A stretch of 64,000 nucleotides of DNA, taken from assembly GCF_030272615.1 (NCBI RefSeq), contig NC_081410.1:502100442-502164441 (forward strand), written 5' to 3'. This document shows, piece by piece, positions 20,476 to 31,620 of this stretch (the stretch's first letter is position 1; each line of letters opens with the position of its first letter). The stretch is from Cryptomeria japonica. Lineage: Eukaryota > Streptophyta > Pinopsida > Cupressales > Cupressaceae. A program made the position numbers and the translations under genes. The notes under the pieces are model-generated. The model made no database searches, was not told the DNA's origin, and saw nothing but the letters and a program-made list of their open reading frames with translations.

Positions 20476-23465
20476 TTATTCCTCCAATTCCCCAAATTGT
20501 AATTCCAATTAGTTCCATCTAATTTCATCTCATTTCTCCCAAATTCATTTCATCTAATTTCATATTTCCAAATTCACATTTTCCCAAATCTAAATTTCAG
20601 TTAATTTCATGTGCATTTCGGCATTCGAATGACCAAATTCAAATCCAAATTGAAAATAAAAATCAAATTCAATTTCAAATTCCTACAACACATGCTAAAA
20701 TAAGAACTAGTTGATCAAATCATTTGTCTAATTAGTTAACTTAGTTAAGTCATCAATCATCATTTTTAAGTCATAATCAATCCACTTATCTCTCCAATCA
20801 ATTCAGTCTTCTAATCCATCAATTTAATCTTCTAATCAATCAATCCAGTCAACTAATCCATATATTCAGTCTATTGGTCAATCAATTGAGTTCACTCTCC
20901 AATCAATCTAGTTGACTACTCAATCAAATGAGTTAACAAATCAATCAATTGAGCTCACTAATCAATCTAAATCAGTTATCTATCAATCAACACTTGAGTT
21001 CAAATTCACACCTCCTTTGTGTAAAAAATTTATAAATTCAACCTCTTTTCTCAATTCAGTCTATGATCAAAAAATCAGATTCTTAAAAGTATTTGTATGT
21101 AGAAAATTGGTGCAAGACCCAAGAGCCACCAACCACTCAAATTGGAGAAGCACAATGGAAGCAAAGATGCAATATGAGGGAGTTTCTATTTGAATGCATT
21201 TCTCATTTCTTGTATTGATTTTCATTGATTATGCTTGATGTTTGTTAATTAGTTGAGAATTGGTGATTCATTCTTATTTGCTAATTATCTTAATACATAT
21301 GACATTCAGGCATAGAAACAATGGTGAACCTGATGTGAATTATTCTAACCTCCATCTTTTGTTTTGACAAAATTTACAGATCTGTACGTGCATAGGAAAC
21401 TAGATATCGCAATTGTATATGCAGAAACTCATAATTGCCAATAACATATCACAATTACTATGACATCATGTCGCAATTGATTAGAAAGGATATCACAATT
21501 GCTCTAAAGGATTACAAATTCAAAAAAATTGTGTCATTTTTGAATTATTTTGTCTTGCGCATCTAACCCTAAAATTTTACTACATCTTAGAAAAATTGAT
21601 TTCTCAATTTAAAATGTATCGAATCCAATGGCAAGAAAGGTGAGATTCTAAATTTCAAGTGCAAGGAAGGAAAAGTAGAATAGGAGACAACAAAAGGCTT
21701 TTAAAGGCTAAAAGGGAGCTCTGTGAGGTCGAAGAAGAAGAGGAGATTGCTTAGTATCACAGGACCATCCACCATTTTTTAACCAAATACAAGTTCTTCG
21801 ATGAAATTGATGTGATGACTCGTTTAGTGTGGGACAATATCATTGCAGAATAACCCTCCTATCTTCTATCTTTTTCTTTTGTTTTTCTGTTAAAAATTTA
21901 AAAATTCAAAAAAAAAAAGTGAGCAATTGATCTCATATCATGTTGCAATTGATTAGTCATCATATTGAAATTGCTCACACAAAAATTTGCAATTCATGAT
22001 ACATAATTTCACACTTGACCTGATATCAACTCGCTTTTGATTTGTAGGTAATTTGCATTTGATAGATTTATTTTTTTATTTTTCACTTTGTTACAGTTTT
22101 GGTTTTCAGTAGAATACCTTTCTGTTTGTGAAAAGACAAAACTCTGTAATTTGAAAATTAGGCTTATCTATTTTTCTGCAGGGGTATCTTAGAAATACTT
22201 CTTTTTGGTGCTTTAAATAAAGGACAATACAACTTTCATCATTGCTATGCTAGTTAAAATGAACACCATGTCTATGTGGAGCAACATCTCCACTTAGAAT
22301 AGAAAATCATTTCAATAGAAGGTTGAAAAATAATTTTGTTTTTCGTGTCTTCGAAGGGATAGCTATTATGCTCTCCCCTTTAATGGGTGATCAGAAAACC
22401 AGACTCTCTTCCTTCATGATTTCCTTTATTCTTTGTAATTAAATCCTTTAGAAGGCCTTCCATCTCAAGTTGCCCTTAGGGCACCATTAAGGGTGGTGAG
22501 AGGGGAACGACCTAAGTGGCCAATGACTAAAGCCAAGTAGTCCAAGCCACTATAATCAAATGAGTATGTGATGAAAATCATGTACGACGACTGTTACATG
22601 CTATCACAATGGCGTTATGACTCCCTCAGTGCCTATACAGTGTGTTAAAATCTATAGAGTGTAACCTCTATAAACTAGGAGACCTCCCTCAACGGAGTGT
22701 AAAACACTATTGATTGTGACCACTTGAATGGAACCATGTCTAAACACCATAGAAATTAGAAGCCAAGATGAGTCAGTAACCAAACACTTGTTTTATCATA
22801 GTTCAAGGGTGGGGAAGAATCTACCCCCAAGACAATCACCATAAATCTCACAAGATAATAGACCAATTGAGGAGCAATCTTCTTTGATCTAATTTCCAAA
22901 AAAAGGCAAAAAAATAGGTGCACCCTAGGGTGTGATAGGGCTATTTGAGCTGACGGAGTATCAAGATGTGGGTTGTGATAATACTTGTAACCTTTTGACC
23001 TTAGGAGAGTCTACCTGACATGATATCGAATTACCCAAAAATAGCGAAGACAAAATGGGGTCTTGAAAAAGATTCCAACATTCATGAAAATTTGAAAACT
23101 TTTCCTAAACAAATTGCTCTTTTCATGATTTTATTCTTTTGATGTGACTGTTGTGTCCTTTGCTTCGATAAATTCAAAACATTACAAGATACAAATCAAA
23201 ACCAAGTCAAAAGTTTCAGTGTTCAACAAGATTAAAACTTCAACAAGAAAAACAAGTTTCAACAATAAAACCAATGTCGGAGCCAAATGTTTTGCACAAA
23301 TTAAAAAATGATGAAAATGTTACTTTCAAATGATAATAGGTCCTAGGTATTCAATTCATGTAGAGGTTCCACTATAATCATCATGCAAAGTCCTCACACA
23401 AGTCATTTCACCAAAGTACCTTAAGATTAGTGTTGCATTAGATTATAGGAATCATACCTAGGTCC
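20476..23465 (+). other. Rest of the 5' LTR and untranslated leader of element G
   Basis: No credible protein. Three things are visible. At 20810-20995 there are degenerate AATCAATC/TTGAGTT repeats. At 21400-21990 there is a cluster of (C/T)(A/G)CAATTG words. At 22400-23010 there is GC-richer leader sequence with short repeated words. The open frame at 20912-21193 is a by-product of the AATCAATC repeats. LTR end and PBS lie somewhere here. Confidence 0.5.
21400..21990 (+). repeat. Interspersed CAATTG-word cluster in the leader of G
   Basis: Variants of ATATC(G/A)CAATTG recur near 21407, 21443, 21469, 21488, 21920, 21943 and 21985. The outer pair GTGAGCAATT (21919-21928) and AATTGCTCAC (21969-21978) is a perfect 10-bp inverted repeat with a 40-bp loop. 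Function unknown; possible leader RNA structure. Confidence 0.5.
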
Positions 23466-23744
23466 ATGGGTATTAGAGGAGATGGAGAATTCCCATTTGA
23501 GCAACCAAATCTTGGACCAAACAATGACCAATTACAAATAATTGATAGTTTAGATAAGATCACTTGGGAAGTAAGAGTCAATTGTGCCCAATTTGATATA
23601 GTTGAGGCCATCATAGATGATGAAATCCGAAAGTCTGTTCATCTTGATGAGAAACTAAGGAAAAAGATACAAAGAGCAGCTCAGAAAGAATCCATTAGAC
23701 AATTGGTAGAGAAGACCATAGCAACATTCCTCAAATCATGTTAG
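23466..23744 (+). CDS. Element G leader small ORF a (92 codons), unknown
   Basis: Open frame MGIRGDGEFPFEQPNLGPNN followed by a predicted helical, charged C-terminal half (IVEAIIDDEIRKSV, EKLRKKIQRAAQKESIRQLVEK). It closely resembles the next ORF (23826-24062), with about half the residues identical by eye, notably FPFE(Q/K)PNLG(P/A)NN, QL(Q/K)IID, QYDIV/QFDIV and IIDDE/IIDEE. Conservation of protein sequence between the two copies suggests they were once translated. It lies about 700 bp upstream of Gag. No known family recognised. Confidence 0.5.
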   Translation: MGIRGDGEFPFEQPNLGPNNDQLQIIDSLDKITWEVRVNCAQFDIVEAIIDDEIRKSVHLDEKLRKKIQRAAQKESIRQLVEKTIATFLKSC

Positions 23745-23825
23745 AAAAGAGAAAAGTGTTCATCATTTTAGATATCATTCATTTATTTCTAGAATCTACA
23801 TTGTCTGCATTGTAATCTTCAAAGC

Positions 23826-24062
23826 ATGGGTCTAAAAGGAAATGGTCAGTTCCCATTTGAAAAACCAAATCTTGGGGCAAACAACATTCAATTAAAAATA
23901 ATTGACGGTTTGAATACCCTTGTTGAGGAATTAATAATTGATAAAAACCAATATGACATAGTCCAGTCTATCATAGATGAAGAAGTTCAAAAATTGGTAC
24001 AAATAGACATAGACCTCAAAAATCGAATTAAAGAAGAGGCAAAATTTGAAGCTTTTCGATAA
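23826..24062 (+). CDS. Element G leader small ORF b (78 codons), unknown
   Basis: The second member of the tandem pair: MGLKGNGQFPFEKPNLGANN, then IVQSIIDEEVQKLVQIDIDLKNRIKEEAKFEAF. The two ORFs begin 360 bp apart and are each followed by similar spacer sequence (TCATTCAT...GTTGTCTGCA(C/T)T), so the duplicated unit includes non-coding sequence. Copy b is shorter at the C-terminus. Confidence 0.5.
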   Translation: MGLKGNGQFPFEKPNLGANNIQLKIIDGLNTLVEELIIDKNQYDIVQSIIDEEVQKLVQIDIDLKNRIKEEAKFEAFR

Positions 24063-24419
24063 TACGCTAAAAATATTGTGTTTGAATTTTAGTATCCTAG
24101 ATAGTAGGTCATCATTCATAGATCATGTTGTCTGCACTTTAGTTTTTAGGATGTCATAGAGGCATATTTAGTTGCATTTAACAGAGTCTTGCATACGCAT
24201 TTTAGAGAGTCAAGATCACTTCAAAGCAATATTCATGCCATTAATGCATGCTCAAAAGGCAAAAAACCAAATGGATCCTAACAATGACCCCTTGGTCAAC
24301 CCAACATGGAATATGGATCTATCTACATAGCAACAAACATAGGGTTACACACCCACAACAATGTAAACAAACACGAACAAGATGCTTTCCATTGATAAAA
24401 TATGACATAATTTTACAAA
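24063..24419 (+). other. Leader of element G between small ORFs and Gag
   Basis: About 350 bp with no supported coding sequence. The 60-codon open frame at 24248 shows no resemblance to Gag. Confidence 0.4.
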
Positions 24420-25640
24420 GGAAGAGATAGAAGCAGCCCAACAAGATCCTGCAACATTAATGATTCTCAATGCTCTCATTAATAGTGATAGAGATAAATA
24501 TCTTGCTCTCTTAGTCTAGAATGGGGCCAAATTACCGCCAAGGTTAGATATTTCAACATTATTGCCACAAGGTGTGACATTAAATTAGAGTGTACCTCAA
24601 ATACAAGTTACAACACAGACACAAGCAACGATTGCTACATCAATGCAAGGTATATCTCAAAATGCCAACATGACTACAACCTCGACATAGTCAATGATGG
24701 CACCACCAATTTCCAATCTTAAAATGTGAACAATGCCAAATATGACACTACAAGGTCCAATATCTCACACCACTACCTTGGCAAATATAATTCAACCAGC
24801 AGTTTCAGTTGGTTCCACCTACAATAGTTAGAATATGAATTGAGGGACAACTAGCTTGGCTTAGCCGAATGCTACTCTACAATTTGCATACTTCAAACCA
24901 CCTACTTAGACTTATGGGACATAGTTACCTGGTCTATCTACATTTCAACAAGCTCAAAGGTACTCAAATACTATTCCTTTTGTAGGGAACATTCATCAGG
25001 TCATTACACCAATAACCCAAACAAAACTTCTGACTCAACAAATGAAGAACCTTCAAAAACAAATGGCTAGTATACAAGTAGAAAATGATAAAAAGAGATA
25101 CACCCTGCAAGATCTTTGTCTATATCCTTTTGATAGAAAACTATACATGCCACCTTTTCCCCCACATTTCGAAATGCCAAAATTTGACAAATATAGAGGG
25201 GAAGGAGATCCTCGAGATCATATAAGAGAATTCTTCACATCATGCATTGAAGTATCTCACAATGATACATACTTGATGAGATTATTTTCAAAGAGCTTGG
25301 GAGGGACAACATTAGAATGGTTTTCACACCTTCCACCAAAATTACTTCATGGGGAGAATTGGTGGAGTTATTTATATCCAACTTTGCCTTCAACATAGAT
25401 AATCCAATAACATTAATGGATTTGTGTGCAACAAAACAAAAAGAAGGTGAGACTTTTGCCACATTCTTACAAAGATGGATAAGCCTATATCATCGATGTC
25501 TTAGTCACATCCTTGAAGCAGAGCAAGTGGACATCTTCAATGAAAATATTGTGCCTCCGATTAAATATCCATTACAAATGCAATGCTTGAATAATTTTAA
25601 AGACATAATAGAAAAAAGGCATCAAATGTGAGAAAGACCT
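24420..25640 (+). pseudogene. Element G: gypsy Gag
   Basis: The frame from about 24427 reads DPATLMILNALINSDRDKYL, homologous to the start of the K Gag (MENDKEKYLLML). A Q/T/P-rich stretch with many TAG stops follows, then the capsid-like retrotrans_gag domain: YPFDRKLYMPPFPPHFEMPKFDKY, GDPRDHIREFF, YLMRLFSKSLGGTTLEWF. A frameshift near 25325 moves the domain to another frame (WGELVELFISNF, KEGETFATFLQRW). Gag would build the virus-like particle. Confidence 0.85.
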
Positions 25641-26640
25641 ACTAGAACAAGGAATATTAAAACACCACAAGGATAGTGGACCAACCACCAGCATAAATAA
25701 TGAAAGAGCAAAATTTTGGTCTAGAAACAATAATGTCACAAATGACGGAGTTGTTGACGCACCTATTGTAAACAAAGCTCAACCAACAATATCTCTACAA
25801 GGACCAACTGATAAGAACCAGTCTCAGACAAACTACACCAATGCACTATAGTCAAGTAATCCAAGGCCTCTGAAGATAGGTGCACCCAGAAGGAATTTTA
25901 CACCCCTCAGAGAACCTATTGAATTAGCACTAAAGAAATTGATATAGAAAAATGTGACAACTTTACTAGAAGATAGGCCATATGAACCGGGTCCATGTAA
26001 ACCTTTTTGGTGGAATGACAATGATTTGTGTGAATATCACTGCAATAAGGGTCACAAGACATCTATCTGCTACAAGTTGAAGAACTTCATCCAAGATCTC
26101 ATAGATTAAGGTGACATTATTGTGGATAATAAAGGACCAAATACAAATTATACCATTTTAAAATATCCTTTTGTCAAACATGACAAAGGAAAGGCTTTTA
26201 GTTCTAATGCACAAAATAATACTGCTAATTATACCAATGTAGAATTTGAATATGCCATTAACACACTAAGTGAAGGACATGAAATGGTAGCTACAATCAC
26301 AGTGAATCCAAAAAGTAGAGATTGTGTCATCTTCACTAGAAGAACAAAAGTCACATTACAAGTACCTTCAAACCAGCCTTCAATAACTAGCAACTACAAT
26401 ATGGTGGATCAGTTGAAGTGAACTCTAGCCCAAATTTCACTATTTAAGTTATTGCGCATATCACCAGCCCATAAAGTAGTCCTGGATAAATCTTCACAAG
26501 ATTCGGTTGTTTCTAGAGATATTGATGAGAACATGTTTCAATCTATGGCTGGAAACTTGGCAGCATCAAAGGTCACATTCACTGAACAAGATGTCCCTGC
26601 AAACTGACTCATGCATAATGATCTGTTGCACTTGGAAGCT
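25641..26640 (+). pseudogene. Element G: Gag C-terminal region with H/C-rich motif
   Basis: Continues from Gag with stops and frame changes. It contains YEPGPCKPFWWNDNDLCEYHCNKGHKTSICYKLKNFIQDLID (about 25980-26107, in pieces), the C/H-rich motif typical of Tat-type elements before the protease; K has the parallel WWNDSHYCDFHHNKVHRTNNC. Then comes a linker, partly open at 26122-26421. Confidence 0.75.
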
Positions 26641-27273
26641 TTCATTGATCAAAAAAAGGTTTGAAGAGTACTTATAGATGGTAGCACTGGCCTCAACATA
26701 TGAACTCTACATTTGATCAAAGCTTTGGGATATTTTGAACATTATATTGACTCTACTAAGATAATCAATATAAAAGCCTATGATGATGAGGAACGCCCTT
26801 CTAAAGGTATGGTCACTTTACCAGTACAAGTGGGACCAAGTGCAACAAATATCACCTTTCAAGTCCTCGATAGAGAAGTGGGGTACAATATGCTATTAGG
26901 TCGCCCATGGATACATAGAATGCAAGGAGTACCATCAACTTTTCACCAATGTGTAAAGTTCCCATACAATGGTATAGAGATCACTATCCATGGTGACCCA
27001 AACCCTTTTCAACACTGTAATTATTTAAGGGCAAGCTCAGACAATCAAGTACCAAACAATCGGGAAGCTCCTATTCACCTACAAATGGAATCATTATCAA
27101 TTAAAGAAGCGGAGAAAATTACACCAACCACATCTTCTTTGCATATTAGAGAAGTTGGTGTGAAGAATATTCTCCCAGGTCCATTTCAAACACATCAGAT
27201 GGAAAAAGGTCATCATTTTCTCCCAGGTCCTTTGGGAAGCCTCAGAACACAACAACAAAGCAAGATAAAGTGA
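26641..27273 (+). pseudogene. Element G: aspartic protease
   Basis: RVLIDGSTGLNI at about 26665-26700 is the catalytic loop (this lineage commonly has DGG or DGS in place of DTG). A TAG or TGA on either side interrupts it. The open piece from 26713 continues LIKALGYFEHYIDST, IKAYDDEERPSKGMVTLPVQV and the conserved MLLGRPWIHRM flap/hydrophobic motif, then HQCVKFPYNG. It would cleave the Gag-Pol polyprotein. Confidence 0.82.
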
Positions 27274-27383
27274 AAGAAATAGTAAAATATTTAGATTCTT
27301 GTTCTTTCATTAGACAGGGAGACCTACAAGAAGAATCTCTAAATGAAGATATCAATCACTAGATATACAAGGAGGAGGATGGA

Positions 27384-27992
27384 ATGGTAGTACCCAAGAT
27401 ACCTCTACATAAATATGGAAATGGCTTCAAGATGTTACAAAAACATGGGTATGATGGTACCACAGGATTAGGACTACAAAAGCAAGGAATATTAGAACTT
27501 GTTTTACCACATGAAAACCCAAAGAATCAAGGGTTGGGATATAAATATGTGCCACAAATAATAGAATCTAGACATCGTACATTGGATATATTGAACAAGC
27601 CAAGGTTACCTTCAAAATGCATACCTCAAAATCAGTCATTAACAAAGATGTATTTCTCTCTACCTCAAAAAGCAAAGAGACTACCAGCATCTCCTATCAT
27701 GGAACCAAATGGTGAAGACATGAGGCAACTTCTGCAAGAACCTAGCATAGAGACATCTAGAAATATAGTACCTGAATCATCTGCACAAGCAAACATGGTA
27801 ACAAATACAGGCTTAACACCAATACATGAACTAAATCCTTGGTTACTATCAATACTTTTGCCAAGAGAAATGAATTCAACTCCTCCATTTGAATCAGATG
27901 AAGAAAGACTGCAAAGACTAATACTAGGCTTAAGAAGGGTATCCACAATACAAAGGAGGTCTACTCATTTACAACAAACTCAGTTACCATAA
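27384..27992 (+). pseudogene. Element G: G-patch-like segment and linker
   Basis: GNGFKMLQKHGYDGTTGLGLQKQGILEL at residues 12-39 fits a G-patch: an aromatic plus G-rich helix, with the GLG continuation and a later NQGLGYK. It stands between protease and RT, as in K (MGYDGKGPIGKCKEG, 60485-60685). G-patches bind RNA or helicase partners and are known in some retroviral and plant gypsy polyproteins. The remainder is an acidic, low-complexity linker. Confidence 0.6.
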
Positions 27993-28034
27993 CAAGAGCA
28001 TATAAGTGACACAGAATCAGGGAGTGGAATATAC

Positions 28035-28433
28035 ATGGAAAGTATCACAAATTCTCATGATTATGAATTTCTATCTGACAGTGAAGACAAACCACCACTA
28101 ATATATGTTGAAGAAACAATAGATCATAACCAGGTATGCATGATACCAGGATCCTCTAAGACAACAGGAAACACAGACTTTCTCCTCAAGCATCCATGTT
28201 TGATTGACTGGGGGAAAGAAGGAAAGCCACAATTAGTTTGGTTTCAAAATGATGAAGGCTTAGCTGAATTCTTGGGTGCAAGCGATGGATTCCCTTATAA
28301 TGATGACAAAGCTGGTTATGGAGTAGATTTGGATAGAACTACATATTTTGGAGAAGCAAGCTCCTCTCTTAATCATGACAGTGATGATAAAGTCAAACAC
28401 ATAATAGATGCCCTACCTATTGATAAAGAATGA
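28035..28433 (+). pseudogene. Element G: linker before reverse transcriptase
   Basis: An acidic 132-residue open piece in the same frame as RT. The core HPCLIDWGKEGKPQLVWFQNDE has a counterpart in K (FPNLIDWDEPEIYDIPIFLDDE, 59708-59962), so this spacer is conserved between the two gypsy elements although no domain is recognised. Confidence 0.6.
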
Positions 28434-28439
28434 TAAACA

Positions 28440-29399
28440 TTGTTGGTAGAAGAAACTGAGGAAATCAACATCAGTGATGCTGATAAAGTTTGTAACATTC
28501 ACCAAGCAAAATCCCTTGATCCAATGGAAAAAGAGAAATTCATCAAATTATTTAAGAAAAGACCCATCAATTTTGTATGGTCTTATGTAGATATGCCTAG
28601 ATTATACCCAGAATTAGTCTTGCATCACTTGCCTTCACTTCCAGGGGTAAAACCATACAAACAAAAGATTAGGAAGATGCATGCTCACATAGCCTTATTA
28701 GTCAAAATTGAGCTACAAAAATTATTAGATATGGGTTTCATCAGACCTATAGACTATCTTGAAAGGATTTCAAATCTAGTCTCAGTATCCAAGCATACTA
28801 GAGGTATCAGGATCTGCATCGACTTCAAAGATATTAATAAGGCTTGCCCCAAAGATAACTTTCCACTCCCTAACATAGACATCATAGTAGACTTGATAGC
28901 TAGAAAATAAATGCTATCACTCATGGATGATTTTTCTGGGTATAATCAAATCAAAATTGCACCAGAAGACCAACCTAAAACAACATCCACTTGTCCATGG
29001 GGAGCCTATTGCTTGAATATGATGCCATTCAGTCTTAAAAATGCAGGTGCCACTTATTAAAGGGCAATGGCCACCTTCTTTCATGACATGATACACACAA
29101 TCATGGAAGATTATGTAGACTACTTGCTAGCAAAATCCAAAACAAGAGATAGTCACTTAAACATATTGGCTAAGATCTTTGATAGACTTGAGCAATACAA
29201 TGTAAGACTAAATCCAAAAAAATGCGTCTTCAGAGTAACTTATGGAAAACTCTTGGGCTTCATTGTATACAATCGTGGAATTGAGATAGATCCAAAGAAG
29301 GTGAAAGCTATTTTAGACATGCCATCACCTGCTATTCTCAAACAACTTAGAAGTCTACAAGGGAGATTACAATCCATAAGGTGCTTCATTGCCCAATAG
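28440..29399 (+). pseudogene. Element G: gypsy reverse transcriptase
   Basis: Motifs in order: FVWSYVDMPRLYPELVLHHL, the finger/palm entry RKMHAHIALLVKIELQKLLDMGFIRPIDY, VSKHTRGIRICIDFKDINKACPKDNFPLPNID, MLSLMDDFSGYNQIKIA, PFSLKNAGATY and MEDYVDYLLAKS. The catalytic YVDD is YVDY here, so the second metal-binding aspartate is lost. A TAA near 28908 and a stop near 29058 break the frame. LNPKKCVFRV and LLGFIV follow, then LRSLQGRLQSIRCFIAQ. Confidence 0.9.
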
Positions 29400-29600
29400 G
29401 TAGAAAAGTGCCAACCATTTCAACATATTTTAAAGAAAGGTGTTACATTTAAATGGACACAACAATGCCAAGAGGCATTTGAGACACTAAAAGAATATCT
29501 ATTGTCTACATCGATATTGGTTTCACCCCTACATGGGAAACCATTACTCCTATATATAGCTACAACAAATTCCTCTTTAGGCGCTCTCCTAACACAACAT
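29400..29600 (+). pseudogene. Element G: RNase H, first part
   Basis: Same frame as RT: KCQPFQHILKKGVTFKW, CQEAFETLKEYLLSTSILV, GKPLLLYIATTNSSLGALLTQH. Element H interrupts it at 29601. The last five bases AACAT are duplicated at 43536-43540. Confidence 0.85.
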
Positions 29601-30636
29601 TGTTGGTATTATGGATATGTTGCATTGGTTTTGTCATTGATGTCAACACTTATCTTTATGGAGATCTTTTGTTATGTTCACCGACAAGACTCAATGACTT
29701 ATGCACAGTCACCAGTATCTGGTTCACCGGTAGGTCATATTGTTCACCGACACTAAAGATGACTTGTTATCATCTGGAGATCACTTGGTTATGTCGAAGA
29801 CATTGTTTGGATACTTGTTTTTGATGATTTGGTTATTGGTCTAATTGGTTTAGCATATTTCCTATTTATTGGAAAATGGGTCTAGGTTATGGACCGACAA
29901 GCGTTATCTATTCCAGATCAGCATGACATCTTATGGGGATGGTTTAATCAATTAATATTGTTGTTGAGCAGACATGATGGATTGCATCTTGACTTACTTG
30001 TAATAGATTTTATTATATTATTCTTAGTAAGCCGACCTACACATTTGGTCATAGGTTTTTGTATATATGTAAGATCTCAATTGTGAGATTGATATAGGAA
30101 AAGAGATAAGGTAATATAAGGTTGGGATATCCGGTATATACGAATATAAGAAGAGATACTCATGTAGACATTATTTGAAGATTCAAGGAAGGTTTGAAGA
30201 AGACAATCAGAGATCAATAGGCACTAAATCGGGCATTGGAGATTCTAATTTGAGTAGAAAATTATCATTGGATTTAATCATCCAATTGTAGTCAGTGTGA
30301 CTCTCATTTTGTGATTGAGTAGTGAGTTCTAGGTAGCTAGCCTATTTGCATGTGCAGACCCCATTTGTATACACATACTATTTGCAGTAGTATCATTTGA
30401 TTGTGGGTAAGGTTTTCTACCATGGTTTTTCCCCTTATAGGGTTTCCACGTACAAATCTATGTGTTATGTGTTGTCGATATTGTTTCTCTTTCTATTTCA
30501 TGCATCAAGTTTCACTGGTACTATTATTAACTATTAATCTGTTTACCAACATTAAGTTTGGTTAAAGTATATTTGGGTTGAAATTATTAGACAACTAATT
30601 CATCCCCCCCCTCTCAGTTGCCTCTGGGTCCTAACA
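29601..30636 (+). repeat. 5' LTR of element H
   Basis: 1,036 bp, TGTTGGTATTATGG ... GGGTCCTAACA. By eye about 90 percent or more identical to the two 3' LTR pieces. The open frame at 29889-30086 recurs in the 3' LTR (42763-42960), but it is only shared LTR sequence. Confidence 0.93.
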
Positions 30637-30638
30637 AT

Positions 30639-30651
30639 TGGTATCAAAGCC
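30639..30651 (+). other. Primer-binding site of element H
   Basis: TGGTATCAAAGCC, two bases after the LTR. It has one change from the consensus TGGTATCAGAGCC for initiator tRNA-Met. Confidence 0.9.
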
Positions 30652-30716
30652 TAATCCTCTTTTTACAGAAGTTTAACAATTTGAAAATGAAAGAAGATTA
30701 ATTTTTTTTTTCTTTT

Positions 30717-31253
30717 ATGGAAAGAGTTAATGAAATTGTCTTGGGAATACAATGTTGTGGAGGTTCCTTGAGTGAAGATGAAATTGTTTCTAAAGTTTTA
30801 AGAGCATTTCCACTAGCATACAAAATGAAAGTAATTGCTATTAATGAGTTGAGAACCATGTCTAATACATCAATGTCCAGATATACCTTGGTTGGAAAAC
30901 TTTTAGCATTTGAGCTTGAGGAATTTGGTCTTGTTGCTACAACTAAGATAGATTTATCTTTCAAAGCATCATCATCTATAGAATCTTCATCATATGCTGA
31001 TAAATTTGATTGGAAAACACTTTATGCAAGAGAACTTGAAGACATCGGGAGGGAAAATGAAGAACTTGAAGAATTTGAAGCACTATTTACAAGGAAAATG
31101 CCTAAAGGTCCTATTGGAAGTAAATATGAAGGTAAAACATCTTTTAAATGTTTTAACTGCAATAAAATTGAGCATATGGCATCTAGATGTCCGGATAGAC
31201 ATGCAAGATTAAGAGAAGAAGCTAAAAGAACATATAAGCACAACCATGAATAT
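30717..31253 (+). pseudogene. Element H: copia Gag, N-terminally truncated
   Basis: Only about 65 bp separate the PBS from the middle of Gag, so the first 100 or more residues of the UBN2 domain are deleted. The remaining part is intact for 179 codons: EDEIVSKVLRAFPLAYKM, LRTMSNTSMSRYTLVGKLLAFE, a charged region and the knuckle CFNCNKIEHMASRC. The methionine at 30717 follows a long T run and is probably not the original start. The sequence continues in frame after a stop to the protease. Confidence 0.85.
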
Positions 31254-31620
31254 TAGAGATACCGATTCAAGAAAAATAGAGACAAATCTTGTTACTATGC
31301 TGATGAAGGAGTTATTGATGATTCTGATGAAGAACCAAGAGACAATGGATGGGATTTTGTTGCAATAACAGAAGATCAACCAACACCTACTATTCCACCA
31401 GTAGAGTAGGCCCTAGCAGCTAAAGTTGAAGAAAAGGATGAATGGATTATAGATTCCGGATGCTTACATCATATGACTGGTGATAAAAGTAAATTCTTCT
31501 CTTTTCAGGAATACAATGGAGGTCTAGTAAGATTTGGAGATGACAAAGCTTGTTTGATTAGAGGAAAAGGCAATATATCTTTTGATGGTAGGCACTATAT
31601 CTTTTGATGGTAAGCACAAT
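31254..31620 (+). pseudogene. Element H: copia aspartic protease
   Basis: The translation gives EWIIDSGCLHHMTGDKSKFF (D-S-G active site kept), then VRFGDDKACLIRGKGNISFDG. A tandem duplication of about 23 bp at roughly 31571-31616 (TATATCTTTTGATGGTA twice) shifts the frame. YYVEGLKHNLLSVGQL follows at 31633. Confidence 0.8.

Noticed and set aside
20810-20995. Regular AATCAATC repeats as a CRISPR-like or satellite array
   Set aside because: Spacing and sequence are irregular; there is no constant repeat with unique spacers. Simple-sequence drift in an LTR or leader fits better.
23466-24062. Possible host gene with two exons in tandem
   Set aside because: Each frame has its own ATG and the flanking sequence is duplicated too; the location inside the leader of G makes an element-borne duplication more likely.
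29889-30086. A 65-codon frame conserved at 42763-42960
   Set aside because: Both copies are the same part of the two LTRs of element H, so the similarity is that of the LTRs; no sign of coding selection.
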